This document shows, piece by piece, positions 18,768-28,893 of a stretch of 64,000 nucleotides of DNA; position 1 is the stretch's first letter; every line of letters starts with the position of its first letter. The notes beneath the pieces were generated by a model. That model was not told where the DNA came from and did no database searches. It saw only the letters and a program-made list of their open reading frames with translations. The translations under genes and the position numbers were made by a program. The DNA is from Streptococcus mitis (GTDB lineage Bacteria > Bacillota > Bacilli > Lactobacillales > Streptococcaceae), in NCBI RefSeq assembly GCF_023109105.1, contig NZ_JALDTZ010000009.1, forward strand, positions 1-64,000, in the 5' to 3' direction.

Positions 18768-19541
18768 ATGACGGACACGATGATTCCAGCTGGGATGACG
18801 GAAAGAGAATATTTTGAAATCCATGCCAGTCAGGAAGAATTTTTAGACTGGTATTACAAGCAAGAACTCCCTCAATATGAAAAGCCAAGTGTGACGGTGG
18901 ATATGGTAGCCTACTGCTTTGTCGAAGGAAAGATCAAGCTCTTATTAATTCGTCGCAAGGCTCACCCTTATCAAAATTGTTTGGCTCTGGTTGGAGGCTT
19001 TATGGATAAGGGTGAAGATGCTGCACATGCCTGTCAGCGTGAGGTGAGAGAAGAAGTCAATCTCGATCTTCCTTTAGAAAAAATCGAGCAATTGATGACT
19101 GTATCGACTCCCGGCCGTGACCCACGTGGCTGGACTGTGACCATTGCCCACTTGGTTTATCTGCCTAGCCGTGCATTAGAACTTGTTCAAGCAGGAGACG
19201 ATGCCAAGGATGTCGTTTTCGTAGATGTCGATTTTCAGACAGGAAAATGCTACCTAGAGGGAGTGGAGTTGGAAGAGCAAGCCTTCGCTTTTGACCATTA
19301 TGCCATTATCCAAGAATCCATCAAACGAATCCAAGGGCGACTTGACTGGAATCCGACCTTCCTCTATCTGCTGGAGGAGGAGTTCACTGTCTACGAAGGA
19401 ACTGAACTGGTCAATCTTATCAATCCCGGTCGTCCAATCGTCAGCAATAATTTCCTCGTAAAATACGGAGAATATGTAGAAGAAGTTGGACTCAAACGAG
19501 TACCTAAAAAGAAACCAAGAAAAACCTATCGATTGAAATAA
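18768..19541 (+). CDS. nrtR: Nudix-related NAD regulator (NrtR-like)
   Basis: A 257-residue protein with a Nudix domain (about 35-165) and a C-terminal winged-helix-like region (about 170-257, ending in a basic KKKPRKTYRLK tail). The Nudix box GGFMDKGEDAAHACQREVRE is followed by EVNL: Asn stands where the box has its conserved Gly, as expected for an NrtR sensor that may have lost hydrolysis. NrtR proteins repress NAD genes and respond to ADP-ribose or NAD. Alternative: a catalytic ADP-ribose pyrophosphatase. It is the last gene of nadR-pnuC-nrtR. Confidence 0.78.
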   Translation: MTDTMIPAGMTEREYFEIHASQEEFLDWYYKQELPQYEKPSVTVDMVAYCFVEGKIKLLLIRRKAHPYQNCLALVGGFMDKGEDAAHACQREVREEVNLDLPLEKIEQLMTVSTPGRDPRGWTVTIAHLVYLPSRALELVQAGDDAKDVVFVDVDFQTGKCYLEGVELEEQAFAFDHYAIIQESIKRIQGRLDWNPTFLYLLEEEFTVYEGTELVNLINPGRPIVSNNFLVKYGEYVEEVGLKRVPKKKPRKTYRLK

Positions 19542-19546
19542 AAAGC

Positions 19547-19576
19547 GAGGTCGGAATCAAGTTCCCGACCTCTTTA
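19547..19576 (+). terminator. Terminator of nadR-pnuC-nrtR
   Basis: GAGGTCGG...CCGACCTC hairpin followed by TCTTTA; the T run is short. Confidence 0.65.
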
Positions 19577-19642
19577 TGTACCATCATGAGATGGTTTTGT
19601 TGTTGCGATTGCTTTTAGTGTGCCTATTTTTCTTAGGATTGC

Positions 19643-19843
19643 TCAACATGTGAGTAAAGAAGTCTTTGTATTGATACTTGAGATAGTTCTCATGTAAAAA
19701 TAAAAAGCGATATAGACAATCATAAAGACTGTAGTCAGATAGAAGACATCAAATGCAGTTCGCGCATAGTAAGTGGCTGTTTGATAAGAGCCAATAGCTC
19801 CCAAAATCAACCAAGGCAGATATTTGTAATACTTGTTTGACAT
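19643..19843 (-). CDS. Small membrane protein of unknown function
   Basis: A 66-residue protein with two hydrophobic segments (YLPWLILGAIGSYQTATYY and FDVFYLTTVFMIVYIAFYFY) and a short hydrophilic tail. I do not recognise it. The start at 19843 is preferred over an upstream one at 19894 because AGGAG lies about 9 bp ahead of it. It stands alone on the minus strand between the NAD operon and a lipoprotein gene. Confidence 0.55.
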   Translation of the reverse strand: MSNKYYKYLPWLILGAIGSYQTATYYARTAFDVFYLTTVFMIVYIAFYFYMRTISSINTKTSLLTC

Positions 19844-19972
19844 AAACCTATATCTCCTATATCCTAGTTCACTATTATTATATTCCTTTGACAAAAATGC
19901 AAGCGATTACACAGGAGTGGTTTAAAAAATTTTAAACAAAATAGGAATTTATATCTGTTTTTTCTATTAGAT

Positions 19973-19980
19973 TACGAATA
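19973..19980 (+). promoter_or_regulatory. Candidate competence box
   Basis: TACGAATA, identical to the cin-box ahead of comFA, with a T-rich stretch about 10-17 bp upstream. It precedes a 10-codon ORF and a lipoprotein gene. Chance occurrence in AT-rich DNA is possible. Confidence 0.45.
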
Positions 19981-19998
19981 GAAGAGTAGGAGGAGTAA

Positions 19999-20031
19999 AT
20001 GTATCTAAAATATTTAAGATTTTTAAAATAG
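19999..20031 (+). CDS. Candidate 10-codon ORF after the competence box
   Basis: ATG with a strong TAGGAGGAG site encodes MYLKYLRFLK, a basic hydrophobic micropeptide. No family is known to me. It could be a leader ORF or a chance reading frame; the strong ribosome site is the only positive sign. Confidence 0.25.
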   Translation: MYLKYLRFLK

Positions 20032-20044
20032 TTTAGATAAATAG

Positions 20045-20073
20045 TTGACATATTTAATTCTCAATGTTACAAT
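20045..20073 (+). promoter_or_regulatory. Sigma-A promoter of the Ser-rich lipoprotein gene
   Basis: TTGACA and TACAAT separated by 17 bp, 55 bp before the gene. Confidence 0.75.
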
Positions 20074-20127
20074 TATATTACAAAAAGATTTCTTAATATT
20101 TCTAAAGTATAACAAAGGAGTGAAAAA

Positions 20128-20826
20128 ATGAAAAAGAAAACCTATATCAAATTGATGGCAGCGACTGTATTGGCTTCTACCTTGCTATTAGGAGCTTGTG
20201 GAAATAAAGAGGAAACAACTCAAGCAAGCAGTTCTGTTAAGACAAGCCAATCATCAAGCTCTAAAGCAGCTTCTTCTAGCAAAGAAGGCAAGACTCAGAA
20301 GTCCTCAAGTTCAGCTTCATCTGAAAAGGCCAAGGCGTCTACCGAGCAGTCTTCAGCAAGTGCAACACCATCACAAGCGGCACCTGCAACAGAGCAAAGA
20401 CAAGGTCAAGAAGTAGCTAATCAACAGTCTGCTAGTCAACAAACTCCTGCTCAGGCTCCTTCAACTCAACAGGCTTCTCAAACTCAGTCTAACCAATCAA
20501 GCTATGATCCAACAACTGACCGCAAACTTCAAGACAAGCAAGCAGAGCAAAATAAACGATACAAGGGTGTTTTAACCATGGTAGATGGTGATTTCTCAGC
20601 TGCATCGGGCAATTGGAAGGGAGCCAATGGCGAAACCATCACAGTTTCATCAGGTGGTCAATTTACAGTAGAATCTGCTGATGGAAAGAAAGAAAACTAC
20701 TCTATCAAAGGCTATTCTTATACTCTTGACGATGGTAAGTATAATGCCAAAATCGGTGGAGGAAAAATCATCCAAATTACAACAGGAGCGGATGGCAAGG
20801 TCTCCAGTGTTGCTTTGAGTCAATAA
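20128..20826 (+). CDS. Ser/Gln-rich lipoprotein with a C-terminal beta domain
   Basis: A 232-residue lipoprotein. The signal peptide ends at the lipobox LLGAC (Cys about 25). A low-complexity Ser/Ala/Gln/Lys linker (about 30-130) could span the cell wall. The C-terminal domain (about 145-232) starts RYKGVLTMVDGDFSAASGNWK and is predicted to be mostly beta; it resembles the DUF6287-type domain of streptococcal lipoproteins. Function is unknown. AAAGGAG precedes the ATG; a BOX element starts right after the stop. Confidence 0.75.
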   Translation: MKKKTYIKLMAATVLASTLLLGACGNKEETTQASSSVKTSQSSSSKAASSSKEGKTQKSSSSASSEKAKASTEQSSASATPSQAAPATEQRQGQEVANQQSASQQTPAQAPSTQQASQTQSNQSSYDPTTDRKLQDKQAEQNKRYKGVLTMVDGDFSAASGNWKGANGETITVSSGGQFTVESADGKKENYSIKGYSYTLDDGKYNAKIGGGKIIQITTGADGKVSSVALSQ

Positions 20827-20828
20827 TA

Positions 20829-20934
20829 ATACTCTTCGAAAATCAAATTCAAACCACGTCAACGTCGCCTTGCCGTACTCAAGTACAGCCTGCAGCTAGT
20901 TTCCTAGTTTGCTCTTTGATTTTCATTGAGTATA
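20829..20934 (+). repeat. BOX element (boxA and boxC, no boxB)
   Basis: It begins TACTCTTCGAAAATC, contains CACGTCAACGTCGCCTTGCC (boxA, nearly the BOX-PCR primer site) and ends CTTTGATTTTCATTGAGTA (boxC). At about 105 bp there is no room for a boxB module. It lies directly after the lipoprotein gene. Confidence 0.9.
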
Positions 20935-20962
20935 ACTCTCAGTATTTGAATTTTTACAATCA

Positions 20963-20996
20963 AAAACCCGTAACCTTTAAGAGAGTTACGGGTTTT
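20963..20996. terminator. Bidirectional terminator between the lipoprotein gene and dus
   Basis: AAAACCCGTAAC/GTTACGGGTTTT perfect 12-bp arms, usable by the plus-strand lipoprotein gene and the minus-strand dus gene. Confidence 0.85.
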
Positions 20997-21002
20997 GGTC
21001 TA

Positions 21003-21983
21003 TTAAGCCTTATCCAATTGCAAGAGGGCTTCAATCTCTGCTAGGGTGCTAGCTTGTGAAATGGCTCCACGGAGTTTGGCAGCGCCAGATGTTCCACGGA
21101 GGTAGTGTGGAGCGAGGCCACGGAACTCACGAACTGCGACATTTTCCCCTTTGAGGTTAATCAATCGTTTCAAGTGTTCGTAGGCGATTTTCATCTTGTC
21201 TTCAAAGGTCAAATCAGGAAGGATTTCTCCAGTTTCAAAGTAATGGTTGATTTGATTAAAGAGGTAAGGATTTCCCATGGCAGCGCGGCCAATCATGACT
21301 GCGTCAGCACCGACTTCTTCGATGCGTTGTTTGGCTTCTTGGACCGTACGGATATCACCGTTGGCGATAAATGGAATCTTGGTCAAAGCTTGAGCGACCT
21401 TGTGAAGGGTCTCAAGGTCTGCGTGACCTGTATACATTTGCTCACGGGTACGACCATGCATGGCGAGGGCAGAAACGCCTGCAGCTTCAGCAGCGAGGGC
21501 ATTTTCAACTGCAAGAGATGGATCGGACCAGCCGGTACGCATTTTGACAGTAAGGGGGATATCAAGGACAGATTGGACCTTGTTGATGATAGAGTAGATC
21601 TTGTCTGGATCCTTGAGCCACATAGCGCCAGCTTCGTTCTTCACGATTTTGTTAACTGGGCAGCCCATGTTGATATCCACGATATCGGTTTTGGTGTTTT
21701 CTTGGATGAATTCTGCTGCGCGTGCTAGGCTGTCTTCATCACTACCAAAAAGTTGGATAGAGACAGGGTTTTCGCCTTCATCGATATGAAGCATGTGCAG
21801 GGTTTTTTCGTTGTTGTATTGGATTCCCTTGTCAGAGACCATTTCCATGACAACGAGTCCAGCTCCGAGCTCTTTTGCAATAGTACGAAAGGCTGAGTTT
21901 GTCACACCAGCCATAGGCGCTAGAACGGTACGATTGGGAATCTCAACATTGCCAATCATAAAGGGTGTATTAAGATTTGTCAC
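21003..21983 (-). CDS. dus: tRNA dihydrouridine synthase
   Basis: A 326-residue FMN enzyme that reduces uridines in tRNA. The N-terminal TIM barrel has [18 protein letters not shown] (FMN binding), the catalytic Cys in [15 protein letters not shown] and the FMN-phosphate motif [10 protein letters not shown]; a helical domain follows. The GTG start at 21983 is preferred over upstream codons at 22013/22010 because GGAGG lies 9 bp ahead. It overlaps the end of hslO by 14 bp, so the two are coupled. Confidence 0.92.
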   Translation of the reverse strand: MTNLNTPFMIGNVEIPNRTVLAPMAGVTNSAFRTIAKELGAGLVVMEMVSDKGIQYNNEKTLHMLHIDEGENPVSIQLFGSDEDSLARAAEFIQENTKTDIVDINMGCPVNKIVKNEAGAMWLKDPDKIYSIINKVQSVLDIPLTVKMRTGWSDPSLAVENALAAEAAGVSALAMHGRTREQMYTGHADLETLHKVAQALTKIPFIANGDIRTVQEAKQRIEEVGADAVMIGRAAMGNPYLFNQINHYFETGEILPDLTFEDKMKIAYEHLKRLINLKGENVAVREFRGLAPHYLRGTSGAAKLRGAISQASTLAEIEALLQLDKA

Positions 21984-22842
21984 GAATGAGTTCCTCCAGG
22001 TCGTTTTCATCAAAGTTGTAAGTTGTTTGGCAGAATTGACAAGTGATTTCTGCCCCGTGATCTTCCTCTTTCATTTCCTGTAAGTCTGAGCTTGGAAGGC
22101 TGGCAAGAGCGTTCATAAAGCGCTCATGGCTACAGTCACATTGGAAACGGATTTCTTCTTCAGAAAGACGCTTGTAGGCCTCGTCACCGTAGATAGCCTT
22201 GAGGAGGGCTTCAATATGGTCTTCACTTTCTAGAAGAGTTGAGATAGCTGGCATTTCTTGGATGCGTTTTTCAAAGCGAGCAATCTCTTCTTCCTTGGCT
22301 CCTGGCAAGACTTGAACTAGGAAACCACCTGCAACCTTAACCTTGTCTTCTTCGTCCAAAAGGACATTGAGACCGACTGCTGAAGGCGTTTGTTGACTTT
22401 CAGTCAGGTAAAAGGCAAGGTCTTCGCCGATTTCTCCAGAGATGAGAGGAGTCATAGAGTTGTAAGGATTTCCAGTACCGTAGTCTGTGATAACGAGAAA
22501 TTGACCATTTCCAACAAAAGGTCCGACTAGAACTTCACCAGTTGCAGTCTTTTTGATGTCAACACCAGGATTTTGAACATAGCCTTTGACATTCCCCTTG
22601 GTATCAGCGACCGTGATAATGGCACCTAGAGAGCTAGAGCCCAGCACTTTAACTGTTAGTTTGGTATTTCCTTTTTCATTGGCTGCGAGAATCTGGCTAG
22701 CGATAAGAGTTCGACCAAGTGCTACAGTTGAGCTAGCTTGGGTTTGGTGTTTTTCTTGAGCAGTGCGGACTGTTTCTGTGCTGTCAAGGACAAAAGCACG
22801 AAAGGCTCCGCTTTCTGATATAGTTTTAATAATTTTATCCAT
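21970..22842 (-). CDS. hslO: Redox-regulated chaperonin Hsp33
   Basis: A 290-residue redox-activated holdase. The core domain begins [17 protein letters not shown]; the C-terminal zinc switch has CDCSH and CQFC (the CxC/CxxC set) that loses zinc and unfolds on oxidation. The ATG at 22842 gives the usual family length; an open frame extends upstream to 23055 but lacks family similarity. It is followed by dus on the same strand. Confidence 0.94.
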   Translation of the reverse strand: MDKIIKTISESGAFRAFVLDSTETVRTAQEKHQTQASSTVALGRTLIASQILAANEKGNTKLTVKVLGSSSLGAIITVADTKGNVKGYVQNPGVDIKKTATGEVLVGPFVGNGQFLVITDYGTGNPYNSMTPLISGEIGEDLAFYLTESQQTPSAVGLNVLLDEEDKVKVAGGFLVQVLPGAKEEEIARFEKRIQEMPAISTLLESEDHIEALLKAIYGDEAYKRLSEEEIRFQCDCSHERFMNALASLPSSDLQEMKEEDHGAEITCQFCQTTYNFDENDLEELIRDKS

Positions 22843-23006
22843 AGCTACCATTTTAGCATAAAAATGCCCAAAGGGGGAGCCGTGTGTTTGCTGATTTTTA
22901 GGATAATGGACCAGGAAATCAGCATGAAAATAAAAAGAGAAACAGATTATTTCAGCATTTCTAAGATTTATGCTATGCTTAAGGTAGAAAATGAAAGGGG
23001 TAACAA

Positions 23007-24434
23007 ATGTATTTAGGAGATTTGATGGAAAAGGCTGAATCTGGCCAATTTTCAATCCTTTCCTTTCTATTACAAGAGTCTCAGACGACCGTCAAGGCTG
23101 TAATGGAGGAAACAGGATTTTCAAAAGCAACTCTAACCAAATATGTCACCCTGCTCAATGACAAGGCTTTGGATAGTGGCTTAGAGCTGAATATTCACTT
23201 AGAAGATGAAAATCTGCGTCTATCGATCGGTGCAGCTACCAAGGGGAGAGATATTCGGAGCTTGTTTTTGGAGAATGCTGTTAAATACCAGATTTTGGTT
23301 TATCTTCTCTACCACCAACAGTTTTTAGCCCATCAGCTGGCTCAAGAATTGATGATTAGTGAGGCTACACTTGGTCGCCACTTAGCTAGCTTAAATCAGA
23401 TTTTGTCAGAATTTGATTTATCCATCCAGAATGGACGTTGGCGAGGTCCAGAGCATCAGATTCGCTATTTCTATTTCTGTCTTTTCCGCAAGGTCTGGTC
23501 GAGTCAGGAATGGGAAGGTCACATGCAGAAACCAGAGAGAAAACAGGAGATTGCCACTTTAGAAGAAATCTGCGGTGCAAGTTTGTCTTCGGGTCAGAAA
23601 TTGGACTTGGTTCTCTGGGCTCATATCAGTCAACAGCGTCTTCGGGTCAATGCCTGTCAGTTTCAAGTCATAGAAGAGAAAATGCGAGGGTATTTTGACA
23701 ATATTTTCTACCTTCGTTTGCACCGAAAGGCTCCGTCCTTTTTTGCTGGGCAACACCTTCCTCTCGGAATTGAGGATGGAGAGATGATGATTTTCTTCTC
23801 ATTTCTCCTATCTCATCGTATTCTTCCTCTTCATACTATGGAGTATATTCTTGGTTTTGGAGGGCAGTTGGCAGCTTTACTGACGCAATTGATTCAAGAA
23901 ATGAAGAAGGAGGAACTATTGGGGGACTATACAGAGGACCATGTCACCTATGAACTCAGTCAGCTTTGTGCTCAAGTCTATCTATATAAGGGTTATATCT
24001 TACAGGACCGCTATAAGTACCAGTTAGAGAATCGTCATCCTTATTTGCTGATGGAACATGATTTTAAAGAGACAGCAGAAGAGATTTTTCATGCTCTACC
24101 TGCCTTTCATCAGGGGACGGATTTGGATAAGAAAATTCTCTGGGAATGGCTCCAGTTAATTGAATATATGGCTGAAAACGGTGGCCAGCATATGCGGATT
24201 GGTCTGGATTTGACATCTGGTTTTCTTGTCTTTTCAAGGATGGCCGCCATTTTGAAACGGTATTTGGAATACAATCGTTTTATTACCATTGAAGCCTATG
24301 ACCGAACTCGACATTATGATTTGCTGGTTACCAATAACCCGATTCATAAGAAGGAACAGACTCCAGTTTATTATTTAAAAAACGACTTGGATTTGGAAGA
24401 TTTGGCAGGGATTCGTCAGTTATTATTCACTTAA
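23007..24434 (+). CDS. Mga/PRD-type transcriptional regulator
   Basis: A 475-residue regulator. N-terminal helix-turn-helix motifs ([20 protein letters not shown] and a second in [20 protein letters not shown]) are followed by a long helical region of the Mga/PRD type and an EIIB-like C-terminus ([16 protein letters not shown]). The target is unknown; it lies about 160 bp upstream of glpK on the same strand, which suggests glycerol genes as a candidate. Start sites at 23007 (GGGG ahead) and 23025 (AGGAG ahead) are both possible. Confidence 0.75.
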   Translation: MYLGDLMEKAESGQFSILSFLLQESQTTVKAVMEETGFSKATLTKYVTLLNDKALDSGLELNIHLEDENLRLSIGAATKGRDIRSLFLENAVKYQILVYLLYHQQFLAHQLAQELMISEATLGRHLASLNQILSEFDLSIQNGRWRGPEHQIRYFYFCLFRKVWSSQEWEGHMQKPERKQEIATLEEICGASLSSGQKLDLVLWAHISQQRLRVNACQFQVIEEKMRGYFDNIFYLRLHRKAPSFFAGQHLPLGIEDGEMMIFFSFLLSHRILPLHTMEYILGFGGQLAALLTQLIQEMKKEELLGDYTEDHVTYELSQLCAQVYLYKGYILQDRYKYQLENRHPYLLMEHDFKETAEEIFHALPAFHQGTDLDKKILWEWLQLIEYMAENGGQHMRIGLDLTSGFLVFSRMAAILKRYLEYNRFITIEAYDRTRHYDLLVTNNPIHKKEQTPVYYLKNDLDLEDLAGIRQLLFT

Positions 24435-24518
24435 AAGGCTTGGTTCTTCCAGGTCTTTTTTGTGAAATTCGCACAATCTCCTCACATTTTTTTAAAAATT
24501 AAAAAAAGTTGATAAACA

Positions 24519-24532
24519 GGAAAGCGCTTTAT
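24519..24532 (+). promoter_or_regulatory. Candidate cre site upstream of glpK
   Basis: GGAAAGCGCTTTAT, close to the CcpA operator TGWAANCGNTNWCA with outer mismatches. TATACT (24537-24542) follows 5 bp later as a probable -10, so CcpA binding here would block the glp promoter. Confidence 0.65.
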
Positions 24533-24581
24533 TTTGTATACTAGTAAGTGTAAAGAGGAAACATCCTCAAGATCTTTATGA

Positions 24582-26102
<1,521 letters not shown>

Positions 26103-26143
26103 TACTGGAAGAATAAAGCGACTCAGTTAGAAAGTGTGTAAAT

Positions 26144-27970
26144 ATGGAATTTTCAAAGAAAACACGTGAATTATCAATTAAAAAAATGCAGGAACGTACC
26201 CTGGACCTCTTGATTATCGGTGGAGGAATCACAGGGGCTGGTGTAGCTTTACAGGCAGCAGCTAGTGGTCTAGATACTGGTTTGATTGAAATGCAGGACT
26301 TCGCAGAAGGAACATCCAGCCGTTCAACAAAATTGGTTCACGGCGGTCTTCGTTACCTCAAACAATTCGACGTAGAAGTGGTATCAGATACAGTTTCAGA
26401 ACGTGCAGTGGTACAACAAATTGCTCCACACATTCCAAAACCGGACCCAATGCTCTTGCCAGTTTATGAAGAAGAAGGAGCAACCTTTAGCCTCTTTCGT
26501 CTCAAAGTAGCCATGGACTTGTATGACCTTTTGGCAGGAGTTAACAACACACCAGCTGCTAACAAGGTTTTGAGCAAGGAAGAAGTCTTGGAACGCCAGC
26601 CAAACTTGAAGAAAGAAGGTTTGGTAGGAGGTGGGGTCTATCTTGACTTCCGTAACAACGATGCGCGTCTTGTGATTGAAAACATCAAACGTGCCAACCA
26701 AGACGGTGCCCTCATTGCTAACCACGTGAAGGCAGAAGGCTTCCTCTTTGACGAAAGTGGCAAGATTACAGGTGTTGTAGCTCGTGATTTGTTGACAGAC
26801 CAAGTCTTTGAAATCAAGGCCCGTCTGGTTATCAATACAACAGGTCCTTGGAGCGACAAGGTACGCAATTTGTCTAATATGGGAACCCAATTCTCACAAA
26901 TGCGTCCAACTAAGGGAGTTCACTTGGTAGTGGATTCAAGCAAGATCAAGGTTTCACAGCCAGTTTACTTTGATACAGGTTTGGGTGATGGCCGTATGGT
27001 CTTTGTTCTCCCACGTGAAAACAAGACTTACTTTGGTACAACGGATACAGACTACACAGGTGATTTGGAACATCCAAAAGTAACTCAAGAAGATGTAGAT
27101 TACCTACTTGGTATTGTCAACAACCGCTTCCCAGAAGCGAATATTACAGTTGCTGACATTGAAAGTAGCTGGGCAGGTCTTCGTCCATTGATCGCAGGCA
27201 ATAGCGCTTCTGACTATAATGGAGGAAATAACGGTACAATCAGTGATGAAAGCTTTAACAACTTGATTGCGACTGTTGAATCTTATCTCTCTAAAGAAAA
27301 AACGCGTGAAGATGTTGAGTCTGCTGTCAGCAAACTTGAAAGTAGCACATCTGAGAAGCATTTGGATCCATCTGCAGTTTCTCGTGGTTCTAGCTTGGAC
27401 CGAGACGATAATGGTCTCTTGACCCTTGCTGGTGGTAAAATCACAGACTACCGTAAGATGGCTGAAGGAGCTATGGAGCGCGTGGTTGACATCCTCAAAT
27501 CAGAATTTGACCGTAGCTTTAAACTCATCAATTCTAAGACTTACCCTGTTTCAGGTGGGGAATTGAACCCAGCAAATGTGGACTCAGAAATCGAAGCCTT
27601 TGCGCAACTTGGAGTGTCACGTGGTTTGGATAGCAAGGAAGCTCATTACCTAGCAAATCTTTACGGTTCAAATGCACCGAAGGTCTTTGCTCTTGCTCAT
27701 AGTTTGGAACAAGCACCAGGACTCAGCTTGGCAGATACCTTGTCCCTTCACTATGCAATGCGCAACGAGTTGGCTCTTAGCCCGGTTGACTTCCTTCTTC
27801 GTCGTACCAACCACATGCTCTTTATGCGTGATAGTTTGGATAGCATCGTTGAACCAGTTTTGAATGAAATGGGACGATTCTATGATTGGTCAGAAGAAGA
27901 AAAAGCAGGCTATCGTGCGGATGTCGAAGCGGCTCTCGCTAACAACGATTTAGCAGAATTAAAAAATTAA
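26144..27970 (+). CDS. glpO: Alpha-glycerophosphate oxidase
   Basis: A 608-residue FAD flavoprotein that oxidises glycerol-3-phosphate to dihydroxyacetone phosphate with O2, producing H2O2. The FAD-binding motif IIGGGITGAGVALQAAASG is near the N-terminus, followed by GTSSRSTKLVHGGLRYL. The insert near residues 370-410 is typical of the streptococcal oxidase form rather than respiratory GlpD. It lies 41 bp after glpK with a weak ribosome site. Confidence 0.95.
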   Translation: MEFSKKTRELSIKKMQERTLDLLIIGGGITGAGVALQAAASGLDTGLIEMQDFAEGTSSRSTKLVHGGLRYLKQFDVEVVSDTVSERAVVQQIAPHIPKPDPMLLPVYEEEGATFSLFRLKVAMDLYDLLAGVNNTPAANKVLSKEEVLERQPNLKKEGLVGGGVYLDFRNNDARLVIENIKRANQDGALIANHVKAEGFLFDESGKITGVVARDLLTDQVFEIKARLVINTTGPWSDKVRNLSNMGTQFSQMRPTKGVHLVVDSSKIKVSQPVYFDTGLGDGRMVFVLPRENKTYFGTTDTDYTGDLEHPKVTQEDVDYLLGIVNNRFPEANITVADIESSWAGLRPLIAGNSASDYNGGNNGTISDESFNNLIATVESYLSKEKTREDVESAVSKLESSTSEKHLDPSAVSRGSSLDRDDNGLLTLAGGKITDYRKMAEGAMERVVDILKSEFDRSFKLINSKTYPVSGGELNPANVDSEIEAFAQLGVSRGLDSKEAHYLANLYGSNAPKVFALAHSLEQAPGLSLADTLSLHYAMRNELALSPVDFLLRRTNHMLFMRDSLDSIVEPVLNEMGRFYDWSEEEKAGYRADVEAALANNDLAELKN

Positions 27971-27980
27971 GAAAAAATAA

Positions 27981-28026
27981 AAGAGGTGGAGGGCAGCATT
28001 CCTTGCCGCCCGCCCCTTCTTTTTAA
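27981..28026 (+). terminator. GC-rich hairpin between glpO and glpF
   Basis: GAGGTGGAGGGCAG and TTGCCGCCCGCCCC form an imperfect GC-rich stem, followed by TTCTTTTTA. It may be a partial terminator that lowers glpF relative to glpKO. Pairing is read by eye. Confidence 0.45.
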
Positions 28027-28039
28027 TGGAGACAGAAAG

Positions 28040-28744
28040 ATGATGAATGAATTATTTGGAGAATTTCTAGGGACTTTAATCCTTATTCTTCTAGGAAATG
28101 GTGTTGTAGCAGGTGTGGTTCTTCCTAAAACCAAGAGCAACAATGCCGGTTGGATTGTGATTACTATGGGTTGGGGGATTGCAGTTGCGGTTGCAGTCTT
28201 TGTATCTGGAAAACTCAGTCCAGCTCATTTAAACCCAGCTGTGACAATTGGTGTGGCTTTAAAAGGTGACTTACCTTGGGCTTCAGTATTCCCTTATATC
28301 CTAGCTCAGTTTGCAGGAGCTATGTTTGGTCAGATTTTGGTTTGGTTGCAATTCAAACCTCACTATGAGGCAGAAGAAAATGCAGGAAATATTTTGGCTA
28401 CTTTTAGCACAGGACCAGCTATCAAAGATACTGTATCAAACTTGATTAGTGAAATCCTTGGAACCTTTGTATTGGTATTGACAATCTTTGCCTTGGGACT
28501 TTATGACCTTCAAGCAGGAATCGGAACCTTTGCAGTGGGAACATTGATTGTCGGTATCGGTCTATCACTAGGTGGGACAACAGGTTATGCCTTGAACCCT
28601 GCGCGTGACCTTGGACCTCGTATCATGCACAGTATCCTTCCAATTTCAAACAAGGGAGACGGAGACTGGTCTTACGCTTGGATCCCTGTTGTGGGACCTG
28701 TTATCGGTGCAGTCTTGGCCGTGCTTGTATTCTCACTTTTCTAA
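28040..28744 (+). CDS. glpF: Glycerol uptake facilitator
   Basis: A 234-residue aquaglyceroporin with six membrane segments and two NPA boxes (HLNPAVTIG near 68 and YALNPARDLGPR near 190). The Asp in NPARD is the glycerol-channel hallmark. The ATG at 28040 has GGAG 10 bp ahead; an upstream frame from 27986 runs through the intergenic hairpin and is not used. Last gene of the glp operon. Confidence 0.94.
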   Translation: MMNELFGEFLGTLILILLGNGVVAGVVLPKTKSNNAGWIVITMGWGIAVAVAVFVSGKLSPAHLNPAVTIGVALKGDLPWASVFPYILAQFAGAMFGQILVWLQFKPHYEAEENAGNILATFSTGPAIKDTVSNLISEILGTFVLVLTIFALGLYDLQAGIGTFAVGTLIVGIGLSLGGTTGYALNPARDLGPRIMHSILPISNKGDGDWSYAWIPVVGPVIGAVLAVLVFSLF

Positions 28745-28768
28745 TCTAGAAAACAATTATGTTGATAG

Positions 28769-28797
28769 GGCTTGAGATGAAAATCTCAGGCTTTTTC
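28769..28797 (+). terminator. Terminator of the glp operon
   Basis: GGCTTGAGAT/ATCTCAGGCT hairpin (two G-U pairs) followed by TTTTTC. Confidence 0.8.
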
Positions 28798-28893
28798 ATG
28801 TGAAAACCATCACTTTTGTTTTCTGCTATTTTATGCTAAAATATTAAAAATCAAATTTAATTCCAAAGTTGGCAACTAAGATAGGAGAGCTGT

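Noticed and set aside
22843..23055. N-terminal extension of the Hsp33 frame to 23055
   Set aside because: The sequence has no family similarity and overlaps the divergent promoter region and the start of the Mga-like gene. The usual start [14 protein letters not shown] lies at 22842.
27986..28039. Upstream start of the glpF frame (MEGSIPCRPPLLFN...)
   Set aside because: It reads through the intergenic hairpin and lacks a good ribosome site; the family start MMNELFGEFLG at 28040 has GGAG.
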